Shown piece after piece: positions 27,901 through 35,342 of a DNA stretch of 64,000 nt. The translations under genes and the position numbers were made by a program. Origin of the DNA: Epilithonimonas hispanica. GTDB taxonomy: Bacteria > Bacteroidota > Bacteroidia > Flavobacteriales > Weeksellaceae. The DNA lies in contig NZ_QNUG01000017.1 in the NCBI RefSeq assembly GCF_003385395.1, forward strand, positions 1-64,000. Reading direction: 5' to 3'. A model generated the notes under the pieces. It ran no database searches, had not been told where the DNA came from, and saw only the letters and a list, made by a program, of their open reading frames with translations. Position 1 is the stretch's first letter. The number at the start of each line of letters is the position of its first letter.

Positions 27901-28237
27901 TCTGCATATCCATAGAACTCTGCACAGATGATCCTTGATTATTTCCAAAAGTAATTCCTCGGATGATAGAGCCTTTGGAGTTGAGTTCTCCCAAGATTCT
28001 TTTCTTGTCGTTTTTTACAAGAACTTCTTCGTCATAAATCACGCGATTCTGTTTTTTGATGAAGTCGAGTGTGTCTTTGGTGAAAAAATCCTGATTGATT
28101 TTGGAAACTAAGACGCTGTCTTTTTTAAGTGAATCTTGCGGGATGTTTGGGTTTTTCCAACTGAATATCTGTGCATTAACGCTTGTTGATGCCAGGAAGT
28201 AAGAGAAAAATAGTAAAAAGTAGATATTCTTTTTCAC
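24995..28237 (-). CDS. Large outer-membrane protein, function unknown
   Basis: This 1080-residue protein has a signal peptide ending VNAQ. An N-terminal region (residues about 85-180) has GSIIRGITFGNNQGSSVQSS, a KLSPDVSILASISDHNLP motif and AGHLDLND. It is followed by YIDGVLMKRGENQDYTINY, then hundreds of residues of alternating barrel-like strands to the C-terminus. The N-terminal motifs recall the entry region of SprA-type and related large Bacteroidota barrels, but I cannot name the family. It lacks a type IX sorting domain, consistent with a barrel inserted by BAM. Confidence 0.7.
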   Translation of the reverse strand: MKKNIYFLLFFSYFLASTSVNAQIFSWKNPNIPQDSLKKDSVLVSKINQDFFTKDTLDFIKKQNRVIYDEEVLVKNDKKRILGELNSKGSIIRGITFGNNQGSSVQSSMDMQISGKLSPDVSILASISDHNLPVQADGYTQTLQEFDKIYLQLNIKNHSIIRAGHLDLNDETTYFGRYQRRSMGLQFLTNWEKNGNKTSVDVSGGVARSEFFRMRFQGIEGNQGPYRLTGKNGELFITIISGSEQVYIDGVLMKRGENQDYTINYNTGEITFTSFRPIYKQNFINVSYNYTNRNYTRFLITGNIKHQRERLKAGFSWFMENDNKNAPLSLNLSEEDQQQLVNAGNDPTLMYSQSGVETEYDVNKILYKRVFSGDSYYYEFSTDQTQTLYQVSFTYFGSGKGDYQLQQSTNNGRVFQYVGTGLGDYLSVRKLPAPEKSQVYSANVEYALNEGMIGTDLSLSNYDLNAFSSKDNEQNIGYAARIYANKTFKKNTWTGTPMVEYQVIQKNFHILDRINNVDFWRDFNLTNEFSQITQNRFIFSFLNDFNKTSKINYKLNYLEETNTYKGIKNDIDAVWKIGKFNNLAAVSYLDTKSTDLTTTFIRGAVSTELAGKKGSWMLGGSMEHNEKKYNATQLLDVTSFSWKEIFIQKKIANTARTKLLTKIYLRSNDSVQDNRLQKMNNILGIQAESQIIKTEKTQLSTLVHYRKFYYENQNLTNDQNQDFVVGNILYNQQLFKNGMRLQFFYELGNGQEAQREFQYIKVTDGQGVYKWTDYNNDGVQQLDEFEVAEYADLAQYIRVYTNSVNYLASNKNKLQVALFVNPSVIISSENAFLKRWNFNLSLLSQNSYMKGSKVLIWNPFEKQADQLLRTQNILASALFNSNDKSGWNGSYRYTDNDNLVNANFSNEVHSQKSHFMNIGYSFTKAFRADWENTLQNVTNNSQVYNTRNYLLQNWETKPKATYKLTETLQTELFGALRQKKRTDGEELLKTYEISGTLQWEKAKTSIRANFSFINNDFTGNSYSIVGNQMLEGLKAGKNQVWTLYIQQAINSFIQLNVNYEGRNSGDRTIHIGSMQIRASF

Positions 28238-28343
28238 CCGATTGATGTACGCTCCAAAGTTAACGATAATAGGCTATCACACGAATTAACAATTATTTAA
28301 AACGTGAAACCACTGTTAAAAAGTATAATACAACATAAAGTTT

Positions 28344-28351
28344 TATATTTG
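28344..28351 (+). promoter_or_regulatory. -7 box upstream of the first T9SS cargo gene
   Basis: TATATTTG matches TAnnTTTG, 41 bp upstream of the ATG. Confidence 0.45.
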
Positions 28352-28392
28352 GAATAGCAAACAAAACAATAACAATTTTAAATTTTTAAATT

Positions 28393-29151
28393 ATGAAAAA
28401 AATCTATTCTTTATTAGCGGCAGTAGCTTTAACTGCAACGATTAATGCGCAAGGATCTGAGGATTTCTCTGCTCAGACATCATTAACAGGAACCTATGCA
28501 GATGGTACTTTTGCAGGGCAAACGTCTGGTGTTACTGTTGCATACACTCATTCTCGTGACGAAGGTGATTACGCAATTACGGGTAAAGGGCTTATGTTAA
28601 GAAGGGCTGATGAACCTAGTTCTGTAGAATTTACAATTCCTAATGGTGTTGGTTCTTTTACATTCAAGTATAGAAAAGCTTTCACTGGTGGAACTAATAC
28701 AAGAGTTTTAGCAGTTTTTATCGATGGTGTTCAGACAACAGTTACTCCAACTTTTGGTGCTGCTGGAGAAGACACAACGGTATTAACTTCTACAACAGAA
28801 GTTAATAAATCTGGTTCTGTAAAAATCAAAATTTCTTATCCTACAGGAACTGCTAATGGGAACAAACAAACAACTATAGATGATGTATCTTGGACGGCGT
28901 ATGGAACTATGGCGGTTGTAGATGCTACAAAAGGAAAAGCTAACTTAGTGAAAAATACCATCGTTTCAAACGAATTGATCTTTGATACTACTACAAAAGT
29001 GTCGGTTTATAATATGACTGGTCAAATAGTGAAAACTGCTGAGGTTACTGAAAACTCTAGATTAGATGTTTCTGCTTTGCCGAAAGGAACTTATATAGTA
29101 ACAGGTCTTTTAAACGGACAAGCGATTTCTCAAAAGATCATTAAAAAATAG
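28393..29151 (+). CDS. Secreted protein with type IX secretion (Por) sorting domain
   Basis: This 252-residue protein has a signal peptide (ending INAQ), then a beta-rich domain of about 150 residues resembling carbohydrate-binding or lectin-like modules (FTIPNGVGSFTFKYRK, TTIDDVSWTAYG), then a C-terminal sorting domain (KVSVYNMTGQIVKTA, DVSALPKGTYIVTG, ending QKIIKK). The sorting domain routes the protein through the type IX secretion system to the cell surface or outside. It is followed by a related protein with the same plan. The function of the middle domain is unknown. Confidence 0.88.
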   Translation: MKKIYSLLAAVALTATINAQGSEDFSAQTSLTGTYADGTFAGQTSGVTVAYTHSRDEGDYAITGKGLMLRRADEPSSVEFTIPNGVGSFTFKYRKAFTGGTNTRVLAVFIDGVQTTVTPTFGAAGEDTTVLTSTTEVNKSGSVKIKISYPTGTANGNKQTTIDDVSWTAYGTMAVVDATKGKANLVKNTIVSNELIFDTTTKVSVYNMTGQIVKTAEVTENSRLDVSALPKGTYIVTGLLNGQAISQKIIKK

Positions 29152-29176
29152 AAGAACTTATCAAAGTTAAGCCTCA

Positions 29177-29202
29177 TAACGCATCTGTAAAACGATGCGT
29201 TA
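29177..29202 (+). terminator. Terminator after the first T9SS cargo gene
   Basis: TAACGCATC (29177-29185) pairs with GATGCGTTA (29194-29202), followed by TTTTTTA. The 302-bp gap up to 29453 otherwise holds only the promoter of the next gene. Confidence 0.8.
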
Positions 29203-29376
29203 TTTTTTATTATTTAAAGTAGGCTTAACATATGGTCTTATTAATATATTTACTTTTGTGGCAAGAAAAAAAGGGAGATTTTGAGATACAAGAATGTTAA
29301 TTTTTTGAGATAATAATTTTCTATCATTGATGTAATCTAATCTTAACAATGCGTAAATGTTAAAAAACAAACAAAA

Positions 29377-29407
29377 TTTTGCGGAATACATTTTTTTATT
29401 AACTTAG
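29377..29407 (+). promoter_or_regulatory. Promoter of the second T9SS cargo gene
   Basis: TTTTG (29377-29381), 18 bp, then TAACTTAG (29400-29407), one mismatch from TAnnTTTG, 46 bp upstream of the ATG. Confidence 0.5.
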
Positions 29408-29453
29408 CATCCCTTTAAATATATAACTAAAACAATTTTTAAACTTTCATATT

Positions 29454-30218
29454 ATGAAAAAAATCTTTACAATTTTAAGTATTGCTGCAGTATCTTTGGT
29501 ATCAGCTCAAAATTTAACAGCTAACTCTGGGTTTGAATCAGGATTAGCACCTTGGGCAGCTGGAACTGGTTCTGGCTACACTGCACCGACAATTGCTACT
29601 ACAGGAGCTCATACAGGAAATAACAGTGCAACATATACTGCTACAGCTACTACAGGTTTCTACCAAAATGTTCCAGTAACAGGAGGTAAGACTTATGTAA
29701 TCTCTTTCTGGTATAAGTCTTCAGGTGATGATGCAGATTCTAGACTTTGGAGTGTTTATAAATCTCAGGCAGGTACAGCTGTGTACACTACAGATGATGC
29801 TTCAACAGATGCATTCAGAACTAATAATGGATATCTTCCATCAGCATCAGTTTGGACTCAGTATACAGTAGAAATGCCTGCAGGGGCAGATGCGGCTACT
29901 TTAGATGTAGCATTCAGAGTGTATAATGGAGGTACTGCTTCTTTTGATGATATCTTAGCTTACGAAAAAGGAACTATGGCTGTTAATGATTTATCTAAAT
30001 CAAAGTTCAGTTTAGTTAAAAACACTGTAGTTGGAGAGTCTATCGCTTTCGCTAAGACTGCTGATATCCAAATTATCAACGCTGCTGGTCAAGTGGTAAA
30101 AGCTGCTAAAGTAACAGAAGGTTCTACTCTTAATGTATCTTCTCTTGCAAAAGGTGTTTACATTATTACTGGTTCTGTAAACGGAGAAAAAGTAGCTCAA
30201 AAAGTTATCAAAAAATAA
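29454..30218 (+). CDS. Secreted carbohydrate-binding-like protein with T9SS sorting domain
   Basis: This 254-residue protein has a signal peptide ending VSAQ, then a jelly-roll domain (NSGFESGLAPW near the start, GGKTYVISFWYK, then DVAFRVYNGGTASFDDI) of the CBM4/9-like carbohydrate-binding type. The C-terminal sorting domain (ADIQIINAAGQVVKAA, NVSSLAKGVYIITG, ending QKVIKK) is closely similar to that of the upstream gene. The protein is almost entirely a binding module plus sorting tag, with no catalytic domain. The ligand is unknown. Confidence 0.88.
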   Translation: MKKIFTILSIAAVSLVSAQNLTANSGFESGLAPWAAGTGSGYTAPTIATTGAHTGNNSATYTATATTGFYQNVPVTGGKTYVISFWYKSSGDDADSRLWSVYKSQAGTAVYTTDDASTDAFRTNNGYLPSASVWTQYTVEMPAGADAATLDVAFRVYNGGTASFDDILAYEKGTMAVNDLSKSKFSLVKNTVVGESIAFAKTADIQIINAAGQVVKAAKVTEGSTLNVSSLAKGVYIITGSVNGEKVAQKVIKK

Positions 30219-30241
30219 TTTGAGCATTAGCTTTTAAATAA

Positions 30242-30268
30242 AAAACCACCGAGAATATTGGTGGTTTT
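30242..30268. terminator. Bidirectional terminator
   Basis: AAAACCACC (30242-30250) and GGTGGTTTT (30260-30268), with A/T tracts on both sides, between converging genes. Confidence 0.8.
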
Positions 30269-30273
30269 TTGTT

Positions 30274-33090
30274 TTAATAAACTCCTCGTCTCAGATTATT
30301 AATCAATGCTCCAAGATTAAGAACCAAAGTATATCGGATTCTGTAACCATAGTTTTTGAATCCGGGTTCGAATCCTAAAGTAGAAGCGACTGGGAAATAA
30401 ACTTCAAGAAAATCAGGAACTACTTTAACTTTTATTCCAGAATCCCAAATGAATTTCGCTGCGTGATTTTTGTTTTTATAGACGCCACCATCTGCATAAA
30501 CATTAAACCATTTCCAAAGATGTGAATCTACATTCAAGCTGGTGATGAATTGATTAACTGATGTGTTGAACATTGATTTGAAACCGCCTTCTGCCAAAAT
30601 AAATTGCTGAGAAAGAATCCCCGATGTTGCACTTTGCCCCAATAATCCATAGGAAAAAGAATAATTGGAAACCCGTGATAATCCGTAATTGAATAAGGCA
30701 TTTTTGGTTTCATTCTTAATAAAATAACCTGCAAACCAACGGAAACTGATTTTCTTATCCTTAGAAAATTCCCAACGATAGAAAGCTTCTGCAGAAATCT
30801 TCTGAAAATCTTCCATCCATTGCAAATTAGTCGAGATATATTTCTCGTGAATCAATCGGTTGTCTGAGTAAGAATAGCCTAAGTTCCAAAGATTATATTT
30901 AGAATAAAGATTATTTTCAATCATCAGCGGAGTCAATTCTCGGTCATAATAGTTGTAAGAAAAATATAAACTTCTTCCAATCGTACTTCTCGGATTTTTA
31001 TTAAAATTAATGGAAGTTCCGGCTCCAAATCTCTTATAAGCTAGATTGGTATTATAATGAAAATAAGACCCCGAAACGGCGAAATTCCAACTTCTGAAAA
31101 AACTATTTGGAGGTAAAATTGAATAGCCTATAGCTCCCGAACCTGTCAGTTTTCCAGTTCCTGTACTATAATAAGGCGTGAAAGAATAATCAAATTTCTG
31201 GTCAAAAATCCCTTGATTCTTAAAATTAAGTCCCAACAAAACTTTGTCATAAGCATTGAAAGTCAATTTCGGTGTAAGGAAAATCTCATTATATTCTGGA
31301 TTTTGAACATCTTTTACCAACTTGAATCTTATCTTTTTTGTGTTGGAAAATAAGCCTTTTGTGTAAAGGTAATTGTCTCGGAAATTAGCTTCCGGAAAAG
31401 CATAATTATCATTCAAAACAATTTTATTGACATTCTCTTTTGGAATGGTAAGTGTGTCTTTTATTTGAGAATTTCCTTCCTTCCAGTAGGTTTTCTTTTC
31501 GTCATTTTTAGCTTCAGATTCAATTTTTAGAGGAATATTAGTGGCGTTTTTGTCCTTAATATGAACAAGATAATCTTGATTTTGTTCTTTAAAATTCTTC
31601 AAATTAAAATTAATTCTGTGCTTTTCACTCATCATTTGATTTAGAAAAATCGATTTTCCACTCGTGAATTTCTTCAAATTATCAAGAAAATCTTTCCCCG
31701 TTGTTTTGGTTCCATAAGTTGATGATAAATAGGATTTAAGGAAAAAATCAAAAGAATCCGTTCCTTGATATTCCGAGATATAATTCAAAAGATTACCCAT
31801 TTCAAATTGACTGATGGCTGTCGTATTGAAATTACTCAGTTGATGAAAAGGCGTGTCAATTTTCTGGTCAAGATTCTGAGTCGAGATATAATGATAGGCC
31901 AATCCATAACGTTCGGAAAGTTTCAGTTTTGAAGCGTGAAATAGTTTCAAAGGTTTAATTCCAAATATTTTGGCGTTGTCTGGAAGATTCCCCAAAAGTT
32001 GATGATTCGGATAGAAATTTTTTAGATATTGAATTTCGAGATAAGACTTCAAACCATTTTTCAGCCAATGTTCCTGCGTTTTATTGCTAATGAAATAATC
32101 ATCCATTATCTTCTTCGAAACGGCACTGAAATAATCCAAATCTGTCTTCTCATAATCCGTGAACAATTGATATTTGAATTTCCAGAATTTGATATCATCA
32201 ATCCCGATAAACTCTTCCTTATTTAAGAATTTTTGAGTGATAAATAATTGGTTGGGAAGGTTTCCGATTCTTGCTTTTATGAATTTCAGATGATTACTCA
32301 AGACAGAATTTAAGATTTGTCTTTGATATTCAGAAACCTGATAACCTAACTGGATATTGATTTTTTGTCCGTTAACATCTACTGAAAATTTAGGATAAAT
32401 TTCATTTGATAATTGAAATTCTGGGTCGTTGATAGATTGTCCTTCAAATGCTAAATCCGATTTCTGATTAAGATTAGAATAGATTTTCCAATTCTGTGAC
32501 ACTTGAAAATCAACTTTCCAGAAAGAACCTGCGTTGGCTGTTTCTTCGATATCTCTGTAAAAAGAATTGCTCTGATTTTCTGTTTCGTAAGTCTCGGGAA
32601 CCAGGAAAAAATATTTTAAAACAATCTTGTCAGCATCGACGCCGTAACCTGTAAAGCGGGCGTCAGGAAGCAAAATCTGATATTTTAAATTAAGTCTGAT
32701 GCTTTTCCCGGATTCCAAAGGTTCAGAAAGCGGAATGAAAATATTTTCCTGAGTTTTATTAAGGATTTCCGAAGATGAGTTTCCGTAAGAATACTGGAGA
32801 CTTTCCAATTTTCCCAATTGGCTGTCTTTTGCAAAATAAAGGTCTTTTTTGCGGTCTTCAACTTTACGTTTTAGTAGAGGTGTTCTTCTTTTTTGATAAG
32901 CCGCAACCCAATTCAAAAGTTTAATTTGATTGATGGATTTCTGATGTGGATTATGATAAATTAAAGTCTGTTCAACAGAAATTAATTTTTTGTCGTCATT
33001 CAATTTGACGTTCAGCATAATGCTGTCTTGCTGAGCCTTTGCCCAGAAATTCGTCAACAATAAAACCAAACACAAAAAAAATCGCTTCAT
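30274..33090 (-). CDS. M1-peptidase-like protein fused to a C-terminal barrel, apparently non-catalytic
   Basis: This 938-residue protein has a signal peptide (MKRFFLCLVLLLTNFWAKA). Residues about 20-450 have the order of an M1 aminopeptidase: an N-terminal beta domain (VEQTLIYHNP, YFFLVPETYE) and a helical domain with EHWLKNGLKSYLE, aligning with the WLNEGFAxYxE segment. There is no HExxH zinc motif anywhere, and the third zinc-ligand Glu appears replaced by Asn. From about residue 580 to the end the protein is barrel-like (FKLVKDVQNPEYNEIFLTP, YSYSDN, LVLNLGAL). It is probably an outer-membrane protein with a pseudo-peptidase module. The ATG at 33088-33090 is chosen; one extra TTG codon precedes it. 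Confidence 0.65.
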   Translation of the reverse strand: MKRFFLCLVLLLTNFWAKAQQDSIMLNVKLNDDKKLISVEQTLIYHNPHQKSINQIKLLNWVAAYQKRRTPLLKRKVEDRKKDLYFAKDSQLGKLESLQYSYGNSSSEILNKTQENIFIPLSEPLESGKSIRLNLKYQILLPDARFTGYGVDADKIVLKYFFLVPETYETENQSNSFYRDIEETANAGSFWKVDFQVSQNWKIYSNLNQKSDLAFEGQSINDPEFQLSNEIYPKFSVDVNGQKINIQLGYQVSEYQRQILNSVLSNHLKFIKARIGNLPNQLFITQKFLNKEEFIGIDDIKFWKFKYQLFTDYEKTDLDYFSAVSKKIMDDYFISNKTQEHWLKNGLKSYLEIQYLKNFYPNHQLLGNLPDNAKIFGIKPLKLFHASKLKLSERYGLAYHYISTQNLDQKIDTPFHQLSNFNTTAISQFEMGNLLNYISEYQGTDSFDFFLKSYLSSTYGTKTTGKDFLDNLKKFTSGKSIFLNQMMSEKHRINFNLKNFKEQNQDYLVHIKDKNATNIPLKIESEAKNDEKKTYWKEGNSQIKDTLTIPKENVNKIVLNDNYAFPEANFRDNYLYTKGLFSNTKKIRFKLVKDVQNPEYNEIFLTPKLTFNAYDKVLLGLNFKNQGIFDQKFDYSFTPYYSTGTGKLTGSGAIGYSILPPNSFFRSWNFAVSGSYFHYNTNLAYKRFGAGTSINFNKNPRSTIGRSLYFSYNYYDRELTPLMIENNLYSKYNLWNLGYSYSDNRLIHEKYISTNLQWMEDFQKISAEAFYRWEFSKDKKISFRWFAGYFIKNETKNALFNYGLSRVSNYSFSYGLLGQSATSGILSQQFILAEGGFKSMFNTSVNQFITSLNVDSHLWKWFNVYADGGVYKNKNHAAKFIWDSGIKVKVVPDFLEVYFPVASTLGFEPGFKNYGYRIRYTLVLNLGALINNLRRGVY

Positions 33091-33140
33091 CAAAAATAAT
33101 CAGTAATTAAAACTACTAATTTTTTCTGATGAAGCGGGAT
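33079..33140 (-). terminator. Hairpin terminator overlapping the start of the M1-like gene
   Basis: On the minus strand CGCTTCATCA (33127-33136) pairs with TGATGAAGCG (33083-33092), with further A/T pairs inside. The 3' arm contains the downstream ATG, and codons 3-6 supply the T-tract (CGATTTTTTTTG). It could end transcripts of the UMP synthase gene and sequester the start codon of the M1-like gene. Confidence 0.6.
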
Positions 33141-33155
33141 TTTAGATTGTTAAAT

Positions 33156-34514
33156 TTATAAAGAAGCTTGATAAGCTTTCCAGCCTTCTGTTTTATAACG
33201 CAAAGCTTCTTGTTCCGGTTCGTCTGATTTGTAAATGCCACGTCCAACGATGATAAAATCTGTTCCGTAATTCTTAATCACGTGTTCCGGAGAATTGTAT
33301 TGTTGGCCTTTGTCATCGCCTGCAACCGAAAGATTTACGCCAGGCGTGAAAAGGAGTAGATTGTCTGAAATTTCGTTCTGAGCAACACAACCAATGATAT
33401 TCGGATGATTTTCTATCACTTTCATTGCTTCTTCACGATAATGAGAATCCGTCAAAGTACCTTGAGAAGACATTCCCAAAATCGCCACCACACCAACATT
33501 CATAAAGCAATCCAAACTTTTGCTTCCACCAATTACGTGAGATGTAACAAGGTCTGCCCAATTTGAAATTTTATAAGTTCCGTAAGAAAATTGCAATTCC
33601 TGAGTGTTTCCAATATCCGCAAATTTTCGGTCTTCCATCAAAAGGAAGTTATGTTTCATTGCCAAATCTTTGAGCGGAAGAATCGTTTCATCTGCATCGA
33701 AATCATTCAGAATATCAATGTGAGTTTTCAATGCTACGATGTGAGGTCCAACAAAATCAGCGAAATTCAATAATTCTTTTGTGGTGATAAAATCTGCCGA
33801 AGCAATAAGGTTTGATTTTTTTGCAATAGCAATTTCAAGGATTTTCTTAGCGAAAGAATGTTCGGCAACTTCCAGTTTTTGCTCGTAAGATAAACGTTTC
33901 TTTTCTTCGAAAACCACTTGGTTTCCGTTCACAAAATCTTGGATTCTTGCTACTTCTTCGTCATCGATATAATTCACTTCTCTCAGTATTTCCACAACTT
34001 CAGAAATGTTGAAAAGCGAATGAACTTTGTAGCCTTTTTCTTCCAATTTTTCTTTTCCGCCTTGCTCTCTATCAAGAACAACAACAATGTCCGAAACTTT
34101 GATGCCTTCATTTTCTACTTCATCAATTGTTTCAACCAAAGATTTTCCGGATGTGATGACATCTTCCACCAAAAGACAGTTTTGTCCTTTTTCGTAGATG
34201 CCTTCAATTAGTTTTTTTGTTCCGTAAGATTTTGCTTCTTTTCTTTTGATAATCAAAGGAATGTAACTTTCAAGAGACATTGCAGTTGCCATCGGAAGTG
34301 CCGCATAAGGAACTCCGCAGATGATATCAAAATTATCCAAAGGAAGCATTTCCAAAAGATAATTGGCCAGTTTTTTCAGGATTTTTGGGTCAGAAGCGAG
34401 CGGTCGCAAATCAACGTAAAACGGACTTTCTATCCCGCTTTTCAGTATGAAACGCCCAAACTTGATTATCCCGAGTTTGTAGCACTCGAGGAAGAATTCT
34501 TTTTTACTTTCCAT
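33156..34514 (-). CDS. Bifunctional orotate phosphoribosyltransferase / OMP decarboxylase (UMP synthase fusion)
   Basis: This 452-residue fusion covers the last two steps of UMP synthesis. Residues about 1-190 are orotate phosphoribosyltransferase (PRPP motif CLLVEDVITSGKSL, then VLDREQGG). Residues about 215-452 are OMP decarboxylase with the catalytic DRKFADIGNT motif, the form found in eukaryotic UMP synthase, and the phosphate-site GRGIYKS near the end. Domain order (OPRT then OMPDC) is the same as in animals and plants. In most bacteria these are separate pyrE and pyrF genes. The promoter appears to use part of a repeat element as its -33 box. Confidence 0.95.
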   Translation of the reverse strand: MESKKEFFLECYKLGIIKFGRFILKSGIESPFYVDLRPLASDPKILKKLANYLLEMLPLDNFDIICGVPYAALPMATAMSLESYIPLIIKRKEAKSYGTKKLIEGIYEKGQNCLLVEDVITSGKSLVETIDEVENEGIKVSDIVVVLDREQGGKEKLEEKGYKVHSLFNISEVVEILREVNYIDDEEVARIQDFVNGNQVVFEEKKRLSYEQKLEVAEHSFAKKILEIAIAKKSNLIASADFITTKELLNFADFVGPHIVALKTHIDILNDFDADETILPLKDLAMKHNFLLMEDRKFADIGNTQELQFSYGTYKISNWADLVTSHVIGGSKSLDCFMNVGVVAILGMSSQGTLTDSHYREEAMKVIENHPNIIGCVAQNEISDNLLLFTPGVNLSVAGDDKGQQYNSPEHVIKNYGTDFIIVGRGIYKSDEPEQEALRYKTEGWKAYQASL

Positions 34515-34534
34515 TTACTTTCTTTAGATTTCTA

Positions 34535-34564
34535 CAAATTTAAGGCTATTTTTTTAACCACAAA
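34535..34564 (-). promoter_or_regulatory. Promoter of the UMP synthase gene
   Basis: On the minus strand TTTG (34561-34564), 18 bp, then TAAATTTG (34535-34542), 20 bp upstream of the ATG. The -33 TTTG lies inside the left end of the repeat element at 34556-34692. Confidence 0.6.
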
Positions 34565-34692
34565 AGACACAAAAGCTATTGTTATTCTTAAGCTTTTTAA
34601 AAATTTAAATAAGGAAAATGTTTTGAAAGTAAACTTTTTTGGACTTTTTGAATATTTTTCACGTTAGATTTCCTTTTGTGACTTTTGTGGTT
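34556..34692. repeat. 137-bp inverted-repeat (MITE-like) element
   Basis: The left end AACCACAAAAGACACAAAAG (34556-34575) and the complement of the right end (34673-34692) match in 19 of 20 positions. The interior is AT-rich with no gene. The right end abuts the tag stop codon, and the left end overlaps the UMP synthase promoter. Related AACCACATAG repeats flank the GxxExxY gene near 51.8-52.4 kb. Confidence 0.75.
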
Positions 34693-35243
34693 TAATCCTG
34701 TTTCCACTTCGGATTCGTAGCAAAAATTTTTTCATTGATTTTACAGCTGTCAGAATGCGCACCTTTCAGAAAACCAATGCTCATCAAAAACTCACCCACA
34801 ATTTCTCCACCTGTGAATCTGAATGTTTTCTTGAATAGTTTCACCCATTCTTCCTTCGTTTTCGGATGATGATGCTCCAGCCAATTTTCGAAGGAACCAA
34901 ATTCTTTTTTCAGTTCCAAAATAGTTTTCGCATTTTCAATCGCCGCGTTTACTTTGAGTTTATTTCGAATAATCCCAGCGTCGGACAAGAGTCGTTCTCT
35001 GTCTATTTCAGTATAACCAGCTATTTTTTCGATATTGAAATTACTGTAAGCTTTTCGGAAAGACTCTTCCTTTTTCAGAATCGTTTCCCAGCTCAATCCA
35101 GCTTGATTGATTTCCATAATCAGCCTTCCAAACAATTCATCGTCATTATGAATAGGGAAACCGTAATGATTATCGTGGTAATTTTTGTGCAATGCTTTTC
35201 TTTCTTCAGGCTGCATTGTTTCTATAGCTTGGCAATATGACAT
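34692..35243 (-). CDS. tag: DNA-3-methyladenine glycosylase I
   Basis: This 183-residue base-excision-repair enzyme removes 3-methyladenine. The zinc snap is intact: Cys4 and a His in YHDNHYG at the N-terminus, with GAHSDSC at the C-terminus. The helix-hairpin-helix-like core contains SWETILKKEESFRKAY, and DAGIIRNKLKVNA holds the binding-site residues. Its stop codon coincides with the end of a repeat element. Confidence 0.93.
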   Translation of the reverse strand: MSYCQAIETMQPEERKALHKNYHDNHYGFPIHNDDELFGRLIMEINQAGLSWETILKKEESFRKAYSNFNIEKIAGYTEIDRERLLSDAGIIRNKLKVNAAIENAKTILELKKEFGSFENWLEHHHPKTKEEWVKLFKKTFRFTGGEIVGEFLMSIGFLKGAHSDSCKINEKIFATNPKWKQD

Positions 35244-35317
35244 TTTATTTTGGGATTAAATTTGAAATGTAAAGATAATTAACCCTTAATCATTAACAAT
35301 TAGAAATTACAATTTCC

Positions 35318-35325
35318 TATCTTCG
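35318..35325 (+). promoter_or_regulatory. -7 box upstream of the serine hydrolase gene
   Basis: TATCTTCG, one mismatch from TAnnTTTG, 17 bp upstream of the ATG. Confidence 0.35.
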
Positions 35326-35342
35326 TACAAAGCTTTTTCAAA

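Noticed and set aside
29200-29391. 63-codon minus-strand frame between the T9SS genes
   Set aside because: It overlaps a terminator and promoter region and has low-complexity composition.
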